From positions 558,001 to 622,000 of the forward strand of contig CAVWLB010000008.1 in assembly GCA_963755695.1 (NCBI GenBank): a stretch of DNA of 64,000 nucleotides. The letters run 5' to 3'. Source of the stretch: QHWT01 sp963755695 (GTDB taxonomy: Bacteria > Acidobacteriota > Vicinamibacteria > Vicinamibacterales > 2-12-FULL-66-21). The first letter of the stretch is position 1. Every line of letters starts with the position of its first letter. Positions 35,874 through 45,902 of the stretch are shown here, in pieces. The position numbers were made by a program, and so were the translations under genes. The notes beneath the pieces are model-generated. The model was not told the origin of the DNA and made no database searches. It saw only the letters and a program-made list of their open reading frames with translations.

Positions 35874-36752
35874 CTATTTGTGGGCGGAGTTCAACTCCCC
35901 GGCCCGGATGGCCACCGAAAGCTGGTTCTCTTTGGTGGGAAGCGGGCACGTCGCAAACGCGGTGAACGCACACGGCGGATTGTAGGCCTTGTTGAAATCC
36001 AGATCGACGTTGCCGTCCCTGGGCAATGGCGTATGAAGGAAGCGGCCTGCGGCGTAGGTTTCCTTGCCGCTCGTCAGATCCTTGAAGATGAAGAACAGAT
36101 CTTGGCGCTTGTCCGTTTCGTAGACCGGTTCGAGTCGATAGGCCTTGCCGTTCAAGGTGAACGTGACGTAGCCCGGACTTTCCATCGGCACCGTCATGCC
36201 GAGCACATTGGGAACGGGTACCTGCCTCGGTTTGTCGTAAGGCCGGAACGTGGCCCGCACACGATACGCCTGCTGCACCGGAAAATAGCGAAGACCGTTG
36301 AACCGCCGCCGCTGCTCGCTCTCCGGATCCAGCAAACGCACGCCGTATCGATCTCCTCTTTTGATCACGAACATCGTCAAGCCGGCAATCGCCACGGCCG
36401 ACTGTTCTCCCTTGTCCGGGTCGAACGTGAACTGATTGACTGGCTTTCCATTCGCGCTCAGCACCACACCCGCGTCGCCAACGAACATCACGGTGCCGTT
36501 CTTGAGCTCAAAGGCGCCAAGCGTCTTGGGCGCTCTCGAGGGCAAGCGGATCGCTTTATCGGGATCGCTGCCGGCAGTGTTCATGCCTTCATGCAGCCAG
36601 AAGAGACCGGCAACGGCGAGCCAGCCGTTTGCAGCCGTCAGTTCGGCGACGCGATCCTCGCGATGCTTTTGAATCGCGGCGGCATATTCGCCGCTCGAAG
36701 ACGGCGCCTGAACTGCCAGCATGACGCTCACGGCCACGGCGAGAGCCTGCAT
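35874..36752 (-). CDS. DUF1684 family secreted protein
   Basis: 292 residues with a signal peptide (ALAVAVSVMLAVQA). It has WLAVAGLFWLHEGMNTAGSD near the N-terminus and DLDFNKAYNPPCAFTAFATC near the C-terminus, both hallmarks of DUF1684, whose function is unknown. TAAGGT lies 6 nt before the ATG (leaderless). It diverges from the membrane protein at 36775, with only 22 nt between the start codons. Confidence 0.85.
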   Translation of the reverse strand: MQALAVAVSVMLAVQAPSSSGEYAAAIQKHREDRVAELTAANGWLAVAGLFWLHEGMNTAGSDPDKAIRLPSRAPKTLGAFELKNGTVMFVGDAGVVLSANGKPVNQFTFDPDKGEQSAVAIAGLTMFVIKRGDRYGVRLLDPESEQRRRFNGLRYFPVQQAYRVRATFRPYDKPRQVPVPNVLGMTVPMESPGYVTFTLNGKAYRLEPVYETDKRQDLFFIFKDLTSGKETYAAGRFLHTPLPRDGNVDLDFNKAYNPPCAFTAFATCPLPTKENQLSVAIRAGELNSAHK

Positions 36753-36758
36753 CCATCT

Positions 36759-36768
36759 ACCTTACAAT
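36759..36768. promoter_or_regulatory. Overlapping divergent -10 boxes (DUF1684 / membrane protein)
   Basis: TACAAT (36763-36768, plus) ends 6 nt before ATG 36775. TAAGGT on the minus strand (36759-36764) ends 6 nt before ATG 36752. The two boxes overlap, so the two promoters probably compete. Confidence 0.55.
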
Positions 36769-36774
36769 GCGCGC

Positions 36775-37395
36775 ATGTTCATCGGCCACTTTGCGGCGGG
36801 ACTGGCAGCTCGAAGGTTGACCCCGGCGGTCTCGCTGGCGGTGTGGTTTCTCGCCGTTCAGCTTCTCGACGTGCTGTGGCCGTTTTTCATTCTCAGCGGT
36901 CTCGAGCACGTGCGCATCGATCCTGGCAACACCGCCTTCACGCCGCTTGATTTCGTCGACTACCCGATCTCCCACAGCCTGGTAGGCGCCGTTGTCTGGG
37001 CCCTGTTATTCGCGGTCGCCTGGAGCTTGCTGCAGGGTCGAAGCGGCGCGGCATGGCTGTTGTTCGTCGGGGTCCTCAGCCACTGGGTGTTGGACGTGTT
37101 TTCACATCGCCCAGACGTGCCCGTGCTGCCGCACGGTCCTTATGTTGGCCTGGGACTGTGGAACTCGATCCCGCTCACGCTGGCAGTCGAGATCTCGATG
37201 TTCGCCGGGGCAATTGCCTTCTACGCTCGGGGGCGCCGACCGCGGCTGTCGTTCTGGATTCTGATTGCCGTGCTGTTCGTCTTCTATCTCGCCGCAGCGT
37301 TCGGACCACCGCCCCCCAGCGTGGCCGCGATCGGCTGGACGTCGATCGCCGGCCTCCTCATCATCATGCCGTGGGCGTGGTGGGTGGAAAGGTAG
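36775..37395 (+). CDS. Membrane protein, DUF457/YdjM-like
   Basis: 206 residues with five or six membrane helices. Conserved polar residues in PISHSLVGAVVW and LSHWVLDVFSHRPD resemble the His/Asp pattern of YdjM/DUF457-type putative metal-dependent membrane hydrolases. Function is unknown. Start ATG 36775 is supported by the TACAAT box at the correct leaderless distance. Confidence 0.65.
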   Translation: MFIGHFAAGLAARRLTPAVSLAVWFLAVQLLDVLWPFFILSGLEHVRIDPGNTAFTPLDFVDYPISHSLVGAVVWALLFAVAWSLLQGRSGAAWLLFVGVLSHWVLDVFSHRPDVPVLPHGPYVGLGLWNSIPLTLAVEISMFAGAIAFYARGRRPRLSFWILIAVLFVFYLAAAFGPPPPSVAAIGWTSIAGLLIIMPWAWWVER

Positions 37396-37400
37396 TTATT

Positions 37401-37459
37401 AGCGGTTTGCGGTTTGCGAACTGTTACCACTCACCGTGAACCACGAACCGCTTACCGCC
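37401..37459. repeat. Word-repeat island 7 (GCGGTTTGCGGTT)
   Basis: Left arm AGCGGTTTGCGGTTTGCGAA (37401-37420), right arm GTGAACCACGAACCGCTTA (37436-37454) and ACCGCC. It lies between two convergent genes, within 6 nt of the membrane-protein stop and 3 nt of the cupin stop. Its words are shared with island 8 at 51.4 kb. Confidence 0.7.
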
Positions 37460-37461
37460 GA

Positions 37462-37874
37462 TCAGGTCCTGTACGGCACGATCCGATCCCACTCATCTGG
37501 CGTGGATCGAGCGACGACCGCCACAACCGGCTCGGTGCCGCTCATGTTGTACACTTCGTGAGGAACGCCGGGCGCAATGAAGATGAAGTCGCCGGCTTCG
37601 TGTTCGACGCGCTGGCGTCAGTCCCTCGCCATAGTCGTGGCGCACGCGTCCTTCGAGGATGTAGAGCATCACTTCGAAATCGACGTGAATGTGCGCGCCG
37701 GCAATCGCCGCCCGGCGGAATGACCGCGACGTTCATCGAGAGCTGCGTCGCGCCGACGTTCTTTCCTGACATCCCCAGCTTGTAGCGGATGCCGTTCCAG
37801 TCGCGGCAGATTCCGCTGCCGCGAATCCACAGCAACCCGCCGCTGCCTTCGACCTTCGGCGACTGAGTGTCCAT
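37462..37874 (-). pseudogene. Cupin-domain protein with two frameshifts
   Basis: From ATG 37874 the protein reads GATQLSMNVAVIPPG, then one extra G near 37709 shifts the frame to AHIHVDFEVMLYILEGRVRH, and another indel near 37627 leads to VEHEAGDFIFIAPGVPHEV and VARSTPDEWDRIVPYRT, ending at 37462. Repaired, it is a single cupin of about 137 residues with the two His-rich cupin motifs; metal binding is likely, substrate unknown. The indels look like sequence errors since all three pieces are conserved. Confidence 0.7.
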
Positions 37875-37892
37875 GTGACCTCTCCTGTTCGC

Positions 37893-40800
37893 TCACCGGG
37901 AAGCGTCGCCGCGACGCTGCAGGTCCAACTGGCGCTTCAGTTCGACGAAGGCTGCAGCGGCCTGGCGCGTCGGCGCCACGTCCGCGGTGTCGACGGCGGT
38001 CAAGAGTTCGGCAAGCGCGTTGTGCAGTCGGAGCAACGCTGCCTTCTTCTGCGCTGCTGCCGAGTTGCTCGCGCCGGGCGCATCGAGCGCGTCGAGCGCC
38101 CGGCTGCTCTCTTCGACGGCTGCCGCGATCTGTCGCTCCAAAGTGAGCAACCTCGACAGATCGGCGGCACCGGTCGTGACGCGTGGATCCATCTCGACCA
38201 CGAGCGGCTGCGTGAATACTCGGCCGCCAACGGTCAGCGTGACCTGGTAAACGCCGGGTACAACCTGAGGACCAAGCGGCAAGGCTGGTGTGTCGCCGGG
38301 AAGCGCGGCGATTGCGTAATCGGGGCGCTTGACCGGTGGTGACGGGTACTGAGGCTCCACACGAACCGGTTCATGCCGGTATTCGCGGTCAACGATCGCG
38401 GCGGACCCAGCCAGTAGCTGGGAAATGGCGTCGCCATGTCGATGGGCGGCGGCTTGTCGTTGCTGGAGAACCGGACGACGAGCTCTTTCGAGGAGTCGGC
38501 GATTTCAAGAGTGACCGGTCCGCTATCGCCGGCCGCGAGTGCATAGTCGATGACCGCGCCGTCCGGCGGATTCTCTCCCATTGGCGTTTCGGGGGGCAGC
38601 GGCGTGTCGGTATTGACGCTTCGCCGGATCCGCAAGGCTGCGGCAGGCTTCAGCAGGCGCGTCCCCGTCTGGCCACCGGCCTGGCGTAACGGTGAGAGGT
38701 CGTCGAGTACCCAGAAGGATCGACCGTGTGTCGCGACCACGAGATCGCGCTCGTGCACCACGAGATCGTGAATCGGCGCGCGCGGCAGGTTCAATTGCAA
38801 CGACGACCAGTGATCACCGCGATCGAACGAGACGTAAACACCGAATTCCGTTCCGGCGTACAGCAGTCCCCTTTTCACCGGGTCTTCCCGCACGGCACGC
38901 ACGAACGTACCGCGTGGAAAGCCGTTGACGATCTCGGTCCAGGTCGCGCCGAAGTCGGAGGTGCGATAAACGTGGGCCGTGTAGTCGTCCAGCCGGTGAC
39001 GATCGACAGCCGCGTAGGCGGTGCCCGCATCGTGCGGCGATGCCTCGATCATGCTGACCTTGCTCCACGCAGTCAGTTCCTTGGGAGTGATGTTCTTCCA
39101 CGTCCGCCCTTCGTCGCGCGTCAGATGGATCAACCCGTCGTCGGTCCCGACCCACATGAGTCCCGGCTGCACCGGCGACGGCGCGATGGTGTAGACCACA
39201 CCGAAGGCTTCCTCCTCGGCCAGATCATGGATCATTCGGCCGCCGCTGCCTGGAACGGCCCCGGCTCCTCGGCGCGACAGATCATCGCTGATCGCGGTCC
39301 AGCTCTGGCCGCGATCGACGCTGCGGAGCACGCGCTGCGATCCGAAATACATCGGGCGCGGCCGACCCGCGACACCGGGGCGAGCGCCAAACGCAATCGG
39401 CGAGGTCCAGGTAAAGCGGTGGGTCGCGTTGCGGCGGAGCGCGCCGACATCTCGGCCATCACGCGGTGAGATGTCGTGCGACTGCCCCGTCTGGCGCTCG
39501 AAACGATACAGAGCGCCGTTCGTGCTGCCGCCGTACACGACCTTGCTGTCGTCAGGGTCCGGGACGATGTAGCCGCTTTCGCCGCCGCCGACGGTGTTCC
39601 AATCGCTTGGGGTGATCGCTCCGTAGTTGCCGCGGCTGGCGATGCCCACCGTGCCGCTGTCCTGCTGTGCACCGTAGATGCGATAGGGAAACGCATTGTC
39701 GGTGGCGACGTGATAGAACTGCGCGGTCGGCTGGTTGTACCAGCTGCTCCATGTCAGTCCGCCGTCGACCGAGATGGTGGTGCCCTGATCGACACCGCTT
39801 ATCAGCCGCTTCGAGTCAGTCGGATCGATCCACAATGCATGATAGTCGTCGCCGCCGGGGGCGCCCTTGATCGAGGTCCACGTCCTGCCGCCGTCAGTGG
39901 ACTGGTTCAAGCCGACATTCGGCGCATACACCACGTCCGGATTGTGCGGATCCACGACGATCTCGCCGAAGTACCAGCCCCGTTCGGTGATCCGCGGGTC
40001 GGTGCCCACCAGCTCCCACGTGCCGCCGCTGTCGTCGGATCGATAGAGGCCAGGCTTGTCGCCGTCGATCAAAGCGTAGACGCGGCTGCCGCGACTGCCG
40101 TACCCGACTCCGAGGCCAACCCGGCCGAATGCCGCCGTCGGCAGACCGCTGCCGGAAATTTCCATCCAAGTGGCGCCGTTGTTGGTCGACTTGAAGATGC
40201 CCCCGCCAGGACCGTTCACCGGCGGATACCGGCTCCACGGGGTACGCCGCGCGCTCCAGAGCGCCGCGTAAATCACCTCGGGATTCGACGGCTGTCGAAC
40301 GACATCAATCGCGCCTACGTCGTCGTTTCTGAACAATACCTTCTGCCAGGTTCTACCGCCATCCTGCGATCGGAACACGCCGCGGTCCGGGTTCGCATCA
40401 TAGGCGTGTCCCATGGCAGCCACCAGCAGATCGTCGGGATTGCGGGGATCGATGGCGATGCGCGCAATGTGACGGGTGTTTTCGAGGCCGACATGCTGCC
40501 AGGTACGACCGCTGTCGGCCGACCTGTAGATGCCGTCTCCGCTCGAGAGATCCGATCGCCAGTCGGGTTCCCCGGTGCCGGCATAGATGATCGCGGGGTT
40601 TGACGGCGCCACCGCAATGGCGCCGATTGATTGCACCGGCTGTGCATCGAAGAGAGGCGTCCAGACGGTGCCGCCGTTCATAGTCTTCCAGACGCCGCCG
40701 GCAACGCCTCCGAAGTAGTAGGTATGCGGCTCGGACGAAACGCCGGCAACCGCGACGACGCGGCCACCGCGGAAGGGGCCGACGAGACGCCAGCGCATGG

Positions 40801-40897
40801 CCGCGGCAGCTGGCGTCGGAGAATCCTGTTCCATACGCTGCGCCCTGGGCGAGATGACCATCATCGACAGCAGCAGTACGATCAGTAACTGGCGCAT
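37893..40897 (-). pseudogene. VPS10/BNR-repeat (sortilin-like) exoprotein, one frameshift
   Basis: About 1000 residues. A signal peptide (LLIVLLLSMMVIS) precedes a beta-propeller with at least eight Asp-box repeats (SADSGRTW, SQDGGRTW, STNNGATW, SDDSGGTW, STDGGRTW, SVDGGLTW and others) in the style of glycosyl hydrolase/sortilin-like proteins abundant in Acidobacteria. Near 38346 the frame shifts after NRFVWSL; the other frame continues YPSPPVKRPDYAIA and a C-terminal helical tail to 37893. The start ATG 40897 sits 19 nt from the divergent polymerase gene. Confidence 0.8.
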
Positions 40898-40904
40898 GGA
40901 GAGG

Positions 40905-40910
40905 TATTCT
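40905..40910 (+). promoter_or_regulatory. -10 box for DNA polymerase IV (leaderless)
   Basis: TATTCT lies 6 nt before the GTG start; no ribosome binding site or recognisable LexA box was seen. Confidence 0.5.
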
Positions 40911-40916
40911 TGATCG

Positions 40917-41993
40917 GTGCGCCGGATTCTCCACATCGACATGGATGCCTTCTACGCGTCCGTCGAGCAGCGCGACAAACCGTCATTGCGGGGTAAACCG
41001 GTCGCGGTTGGCGGCGATCCGGACAAACGCGGCGTCGTCGCGGCGGCAAGCTATGAGGCGCGCGCGTTCGGTGTGCGCTCGGCGATACCCATGGCCCGCG
41101 CGGTTCGCCTCTGTCCGGATCTGATCATCGTCCGTCCGGAGTTCGCGCGATACCGGGCGGCCTCTCAGGCAGTCTTTACCATCTTTCGATCGGTCACGCC
41201 GCTCGTGGAACCGCTGTCGCTCGACGAAGCGTATCTCGACGTGACGGAAAACTCCTGGGGAGAACCGCTCGGCCGGGTCGTCGCCCGGCGGCTGAAGGCT
41301 GAAATCCGAGAGGCGACGGGACTGACGGCGTCGGCGGGCGTCGCACCGAACAAGTTCCTCGCGAAGATTGCTTCGGCCTGGAAGAAACCGGACGGTCTGA
41401 CGGTCATTGCGCCGGCCCGCGTCGAGACGTTCCTGCAAACGCTTCCAGTCGATGCGTTATGGGGCGTGGGTCCGGTGACCGCAGGTCGGCTGCGCGAGCG
41501 CGGGATTGAACGGCTGGTCGACGTGCGTACGGCCGATCCCGACGTGCTGCGGGAAGCGGTCGGCAGCTGGGCCGACTGGTTGCGTCAGCTCGCAAACGGG
41601 ATCGACGATCGCCAGGTCGAGCCGAATCGCGAAGTGAAATCGTCAGGTACGGAAAACACCTACTCGCAGGACCTGACCGACATTCATGAAATCCGGCAGG
41701 AGATCAACGAGATGGCCCGTGACGGCGCGGCCTGGCTCCAGCGAAGGGAACTGCTCTGTCGAACCGTCACGATCAAGGTGCGCTACAACGATTTCACGAC
41801 CATCACCCGCAGCCATTCGAAGCTACCGGCCACCCGCGACGCGGACGACATCGCGGCCCGCGCGGTGTCGTTGCTCGAGCGCACGGAAGCGGCAACCCGC
41901 CCAGTGCGCCTTCTCGGGGTGAGCGTGCACAATCTGGAAGATCCAGCCGCCCTTTTCTCGCCCGACGATCCAGGGCTTCCATTCGACGTATAG
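40917..41993 (+). CDS. dinB: DNA polymerase IV
   Basis: 358 residues of Y-family polymerase: RILHIDMDAFYASVEQRD (metal-binding Asp), PLSLDEAYLDVTE (second catalytic acidic pair), GLTASAGVAPNKFLAKIAS, a helix-hairpin-helix (LWGVGPVTAGRLRERG) and the little-finger domain. It copies damaged DNA and has no C-terminal beta-clamp-like motif that I can identify. GTG start, length normal. The DinB-fold protein at 12.3 kb is a different family. Confidence 0.93.
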   Translation: MRRILHIDMDAFYASVEQRDKPSLRGKPVAVGGDPDKRGVVAAASYEARAFGVRSAIPMARAVRLCPDLIIVRPEFARYRAASQAVFTIFRSVTPLVEPLSLDEAYLDVTENSWGEPLGRVVARRLKAEIREATGLTASAGVAPNKFLAKIASAWKKPDGLTVIAPARVETFLQTLPVDALWGVGPVTAGRLRERGIERLVDVRTADPDVLREAVGSWADWLRQLANGIDDRQVEPNREVKSSGTENTYSQDLTDIHEIRQEINEMARDGAAWLQRRELLCRTVTIKVRYNDFTTITRSHSKLPATRDADDIAARAVSLLERTEAATRPVRLLGVSVHNLEDPAALFSPDDPGLPFDV

Positions 41994-42053
41994 GCGGGGG
42001 ATCCCGAATCCGGTGACGGGGTCGGCTACCTTCGCCGAGCGTCGGCATCTTCG

Positions 42054-42087
42054 CCGAAGCGCGTCGGAGAAGGCGGGACGACCCGCC
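42054..42087. repeat. Dispersed short repeat, divergent copy 3
   Basis: CCGAAGCGCGTCGGAGAAGG followed by CGGGACGACCCGCC resembles copy 2 (6644-6677) with several differences. It lies between the polymerase IV stop and the NYN-LOTUS gene stop. Confidence 0.4.
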
Positions 42088-42090
42088 CAA

Positions 42091-43559
42091 TCAGCGTTCG
42101 TATGCGCCGACCGGCACCGGCGCCTTCTTCCGTGGCGCTCGTTGACGTGCGGGCTTCTTATCCCGTGCGGGCTTTTGAGCCGCCGGCTTTGCGGCACGCT
42201 TCCGGCGTGGCGGCCGAGGCGCCGGCTGCGGGCCCTCACGCGGCTCCTCTTCGAGCGCGACGGTGGTCTCCTCGGCATCGACTGGCGGCGATACTTCGAC
42301 TTCCTGCACGACATCGCCGTCGACGACTTCCGGTTCGCGATCCTCCTGCACCGGTGAGGCCGCGCCCTCCGACACTGTCGGCTCCTCGACATCCGGCGGT
42401 TCCGTGGCAAGGTCGATCGGCTCACCCTCGACGGGTTTCATGACGTTGCCCTGGAAGAAGCGCAACACGCCCTGCCGATCCCGTTCCATCCGAAACAGCC
42501 CTTCGCGTTGGGACGCGCGCAGCAGATCGTTCAAGCTCGCGAAACCGAATCGCCGTTCGTCGAACGTGGGATCGACGTTGCGGAGAAACTGTTTCACCTG
42601 CCGCACGTACATCGGCCAGCGTGGAGGATTCTGCGCCGACTGGAAGAGTCGCCGCACTTCGCGGATACCATCAGCCAGACGCGGCTCCTGCGCCGGACGT
42701 CCCTCGTGCGGACTTCGCGGCCCACGATGATCGCGCTGTTCCTGCGATTCGTCGTGGCGCTGGCCCCCGTCGTGCGCGGGTGGAGGGTGAGAACCCTCGC
42801 CGTTCTCTCTCAACTCGACCAGCACGTTGCGCCCGGATTCCTTCAAGGTCACGTAGCCGGCGCTCGCCAGCTTCTGCGCAAAGTCGCGGAAGCTGTTGAC
42901 GCCGTAGGTCCGTTCGGAGAACGTCGAATCCAGCTGGAGCAAGGTGCTCTTCAGAAGTCCGAGCTGCGGCGAAACCTCGCGATCGCTCAGAACCTTCAGT
43001 GCCCGGCGCACCAGCGGCATCACCTGGTCGATGCTCGCCTGCCCGGGGCTCGGACCGGTCGGCCGGCCGCCACGGTCGCCGCGGCGCCCACCGGTGAGGT
43101 ACTCGTAGGCAATGAACTCGTGGCAGTTACGCTGCATCACGACGCTCGTGAATGCGCGGCCGCCGACGATGAATACCTGCTTGTCGGTACTGCTTCAGCT
43201 TTTCGACCAGCGAAATGAAGTCGCTGTCGCCACCCACGATGACGTAGGCGTTGATGTGCGGCGTGCGTGAACGCCATCTCGAGCGCGTCGAGCGCGAGAT
43301 TGATGTCCGCGCCGTTCTTGTCGCCGCCCGGGGTCAGGTTCCGCTGGACCAGTTTCGTCGCGTGCTGCGTTAGCGATCGACTGTAATCTCCGGCCCGCGT
43401 CCAGTCGCCATACGCGGTCTTCGAAACCACCTCGCCGCGCTCCTTGAGCGCTTCGAGCACTACGCCGATGTCGAACTGCGCGTTCAGCGTGCTCTTGACT
43501 CCGATCTCGATGTTGTCGAAGTCGATGAAAACTGCGATTTTCAAGCGTGTGTCTGCCAA
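42091..43559 (-). pseudogene. NYN-domain ribonuclease-like protein with two OST-HTH/LOTUS domains, two frameshifts
   Basis: From TTG 43559 a LabA/NYN (PIN-like) domain reads KIAVFIDFDNIEIGVKST, GGDKNGADINLALDALEMAF, then after an indel near 43268 INAYVIVGGDSDFISLVEKL, and after another near 43190 KQVFIVGGRAFTSVVMQRNC. Two winged-helix LOTUS/OST-HTH domains follow (LKSTLLQLDSTFSERTYGVN and VDPTFDERRFGFASLNDLL), then a long acidic and finally Lys/Arg-rich tail. NYN domains cut RNA and LOTUS domains bind RNA or partner proteins, so an RNA-processing role is likely. Total about 488 residues when repaired. Confidence 0.8.
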
Positions 43560-43627
43560 ACTTTCTTACAATCCCTTCCGGCCGTTGGGGGCCCACTCAC
43601 ATTATCCTGCACGGCCGCGCGATCGGC

Positions 43628-43883
43628 TAGTCGCAGATCAAGGCTGAGGTGGAACCACACGTACCTTCAACAAGGTGATGCTTGATCAAGTCTCCGACCT
43701 GATTCAGCGCGAGGTCGGGACGCAAGTCGATGACGATGTTGCCCGAGGCGGTCTCGATCACCGCCTGCTTGTTCGTCATGGCGTCGGCCGTCAGCGTGGT
43801 TTGAAGGGGCCGCAGATGCCTGACGCCGCACCGGAGCCTGCAATGGCAGCACGAACGTCAACAGGAACGACACAGGTGATCAT
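43628..43883 (-). pseudogene. Truncated cyclophilin-type peptidyl-prolyl isomerase
   Basis: An ATG at 43779 opens TNKQAVIETASGNIVIDLRP and DLALNQVGDLIK, the first strands of a cyclophilin, then sequence similarity stops and the frame ends at 43628. Upstream to 43883, in other frames, there is a signal-peptide-like stretch (SFLLTFVLPLQAP). At least two-thirds of the enzyme, including the active site, is missing. A perfect TATAAT lies upstream, so the remnant may still be transcribed. Confidence 0.55.
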
Positions 43884-43896
43884 GCGTGAATTGAGA

Positions 43897-43902
43897 ATTA
43901 TA
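43897..43902 (-). promoter_or_regulatory. Consensus -10 box (TATAAT) before the cyclophilin remnant
   Basis: A perfect TATAAT on the minus strand, 13 nt upstream of ATG 43883. No strong -35 was found at the expected distance. Confidence 0.5.
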
Positions 43903-44110
43903 GGTGCGCCTCACGGCGGAACGTCACCGGGCAAGAGACGCTTCCGCCCTCAGGATCGTTAGCGTCCGTTCGACTCCGTAATCGGCAGGGAAGGCCCACC
44001 GCCTGCCGCCAGCTCGTAAGTGATTCGATTTACGCAACTAAACGGCTCGTGTACACCGGTACGACGCTTGCGGATCCGGCCATGGGCAACAGGCTGCCCA
44101 GGAGGATCAC
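43903..44110. other. Intergenic region between cyclophilin remnant and Lys/Ala-rich gene
   Basis: About 200 bp holding both divergent promoter regions. Apart from the TATAAT box and the AGGAGG before ATG 44111, nothing was recognised. Confidence 0.35.
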
Positions 44111-45001
44111 ATGTCCCGCACCGCTCGTGCGATTGCCGTTTCTGCGGCGCTCATCTTTTCTCTTCACATGGTGTCGCTGCACGCGGAGCAGAAGTCACCC
44201 AAGCCGGCTCCGGCTCCGCACGCCGCGAAGAGCACGGCCAAGACCCAGGCGCCCAAGGCACCCACGACGAAGCCTGCAACCAAGACCCAGGCTGTGATTA
44301 AGCAGAAGGCGCCCAAGACCGCAACTCCGAAGGCCGCGATTGCGAAGGGGGAAACCGCGAAGCCCGCGACGAAGTCGGCGAAGAACACTCCGGCAACGGT
44401 GAAACCGGCCGCGAAGGTGGCAAAGGCAGAAGCCAAGAAGGACGCGCCGTCCGTGAAGAAGGCTTCAGCCAAGAAGGCCGACTCCCCGAAGAAGGATGTG
44501 GCGACGAAGAAGGCCAAGGCCACGACAAAGACCGAGACCAGCACGACCGCGTCGACGACACCTGTCGAGAACCTGGGCCCCGTCCAACAGAAGCTCGCGA
44601 AGAACAAGAACCTCGCGAGCAAACTGCAGTCGCGTCTGCCTGCCGGCACCAACCTGATGGAAGCAGCGGACGGCTTTCGCAATCTCGGGCAGTTCGTTGC
44701 CGCGGTCAACGTCTCGACGAACCTCAATGTTCCGTTCGACAAGCTGAAGGCGGACATGGTCACGAAGAAGCTGAGCCTCGGCCAGTCGATTCAGGACCTG
44801 CGTCCGGCAACGAGCGCGGCGGTCGAAGCGCAGCGCGCTGAGTACGACGCCGACATGCTGATCGCGCAGACCGAGCGCGAAAGCACTGTCACGGCCACCG
44901 CATCGGCCAGCGCGACGACGAAGACGTCGACCAAGACCTCGACCACGGCCGCGACAAAGACCGGCAAGCCGAGCCGCAAGACGCTGACCGGCGGCGAGTA
45001 G
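44111..45001 (+). CDS. Secreted Lys/Ala/Thr-rich protein with a conserved C-terminal domain
   Basis: 296 residues: signal peptide (IAVSAALIFSLHMVSLHA), about 120 residues of K/A/T/P-rich low-complexity sequence with a strong positive charge, then a folded-looking domain (VQQKLAKNKNLASKLQSRLP, LMEAADGFRNLGQFVAAVNV, VPFDKLKADMVTKKLSLGQS) and a Thr-rich tail. The basic stretch could bind polyanions or cell-wall polymers (inference). AGGAGG precedes ATG 44111. The next gene starts in the base after its stop codon, so the two are coupled. Confidence 0.7.
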   Translation: MSRTARAIAVSAALIFSLHMVSLHAEQKSPKPAPAPHAAKSTAKTQAPKAPTTKPATKTQAVIKQKAPKTATPKAAIAKGETAKPATKSAKNTPATVKPAAKVAKAEAKKDAPSVKKASAKKADSPKKDVATKKAKATTKTETSTTASTTPVENLGPVQQKLAKNKNLASKLQSRLPAGTNLMEAADGFRNLGQFVAAVNVSTNLNVPFDKLKADMVTKKLSLGQSIQDLRPATSAAVEAQRAEYDADMLIAQTERESTVTATASASATTKTSTKTSTTAATKTGKPSRKTLTGGE

Positions 45002-45902
45002 ATGCTCCTTCGAACTGGTCGTCTTCTGATCACCGGCGCCGTCGCGGCGTGTCTCAGTTCTGCGCCGCGACTGGCGCTCGCGCAAGGGCACGGTCACGCC
45101 TACGGACACGCGAAGTCGGGAGGAATCACGGCCGGCTCTGGCAGCGCGACGCCGCTGCCGGCCTCTGGCGCCGGAGTCCGCAACTTCGGCGTCTGGCTCG
45201 ACGACGCATCGGTGGCCGCGCCTGGCGGCGGCTGGATGAGTGTGTCGTCTGGATACTACAAGACCGATCTCTTTCACGAGTTGGATATGCCGGTCGCCGA
45301 TGCCGGCGTGGGCCTCAACAAGCGCGCTCAGTTCGGCTTCAGCGTTCCGTTCTACAACTTGAGCATGACGGGCGCGGCCCCGAGTCACGGCATCGGCGAT
45401 CTGTATCTCCATTCGAAAGTTCAATTGCGCGACCCATCCAACGGCTTCGGGTACGCAGTCGTGCCGATCGTCGAAATCGCCAGCGGCGTACAGGCGGCTG
45501 GGCAGCACCGCGTCCACTGGGCGCTGCCGGTCAGCATGGAAGTACAGCGAAACGATTGGCGGGTGTATGGCGCAACTGGATACTTCTCGAGGGGCTCGCT
45601 CTTCGCCAGCGGCGCACTCGAGCGGGCGGTCAGCTCACAACTGGCGATCACGGGGACGTTGAGCACTTCGGTACTCGACCAAGGCTGACATCGTGCCGAT
45701 GCCGGGGTTGAGCCGGGTTCGAACCGATGTCAGTGGCGGCGCCAGCTACGCGGTCCACCCTGCGTGGATCATCTTCGGATCGCTGGGCCGCACGATCTCG
45801 GCACACGATCGGAACAGCACCAATCTCTCTCTGTCAGGCGGCCTCTCGCTGAACCTTGCTGCGCCTGCGGACCTGCGCACCTCGCGTAGGAAACTTTCGT
45901 AG
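45002..45902 (+). pseudogene. Outer-membrane beta-barrel-like protein, one frameshift
   Basis: Signal peptide (LLITGAVAACLSSAPRLALA) followed by alternating amphipathic strands (SVSSGYYKTDLFHELDMPVA, FGFSVPFYNLSMTGAAPSHG, WRVYGATGYFSRGSLFASG). The frame stops at 45688; with an indel near 45675 it continues as ADIVPMPGLSRVRTDVSGGA and WIIFGSLGRTISAHDRNST to 45902. About 299 residues when repaired. The strand pattern suggests a barrel; no family was named. Coupled to the Lys/Ala-rich gene. Confidence 0.6.
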
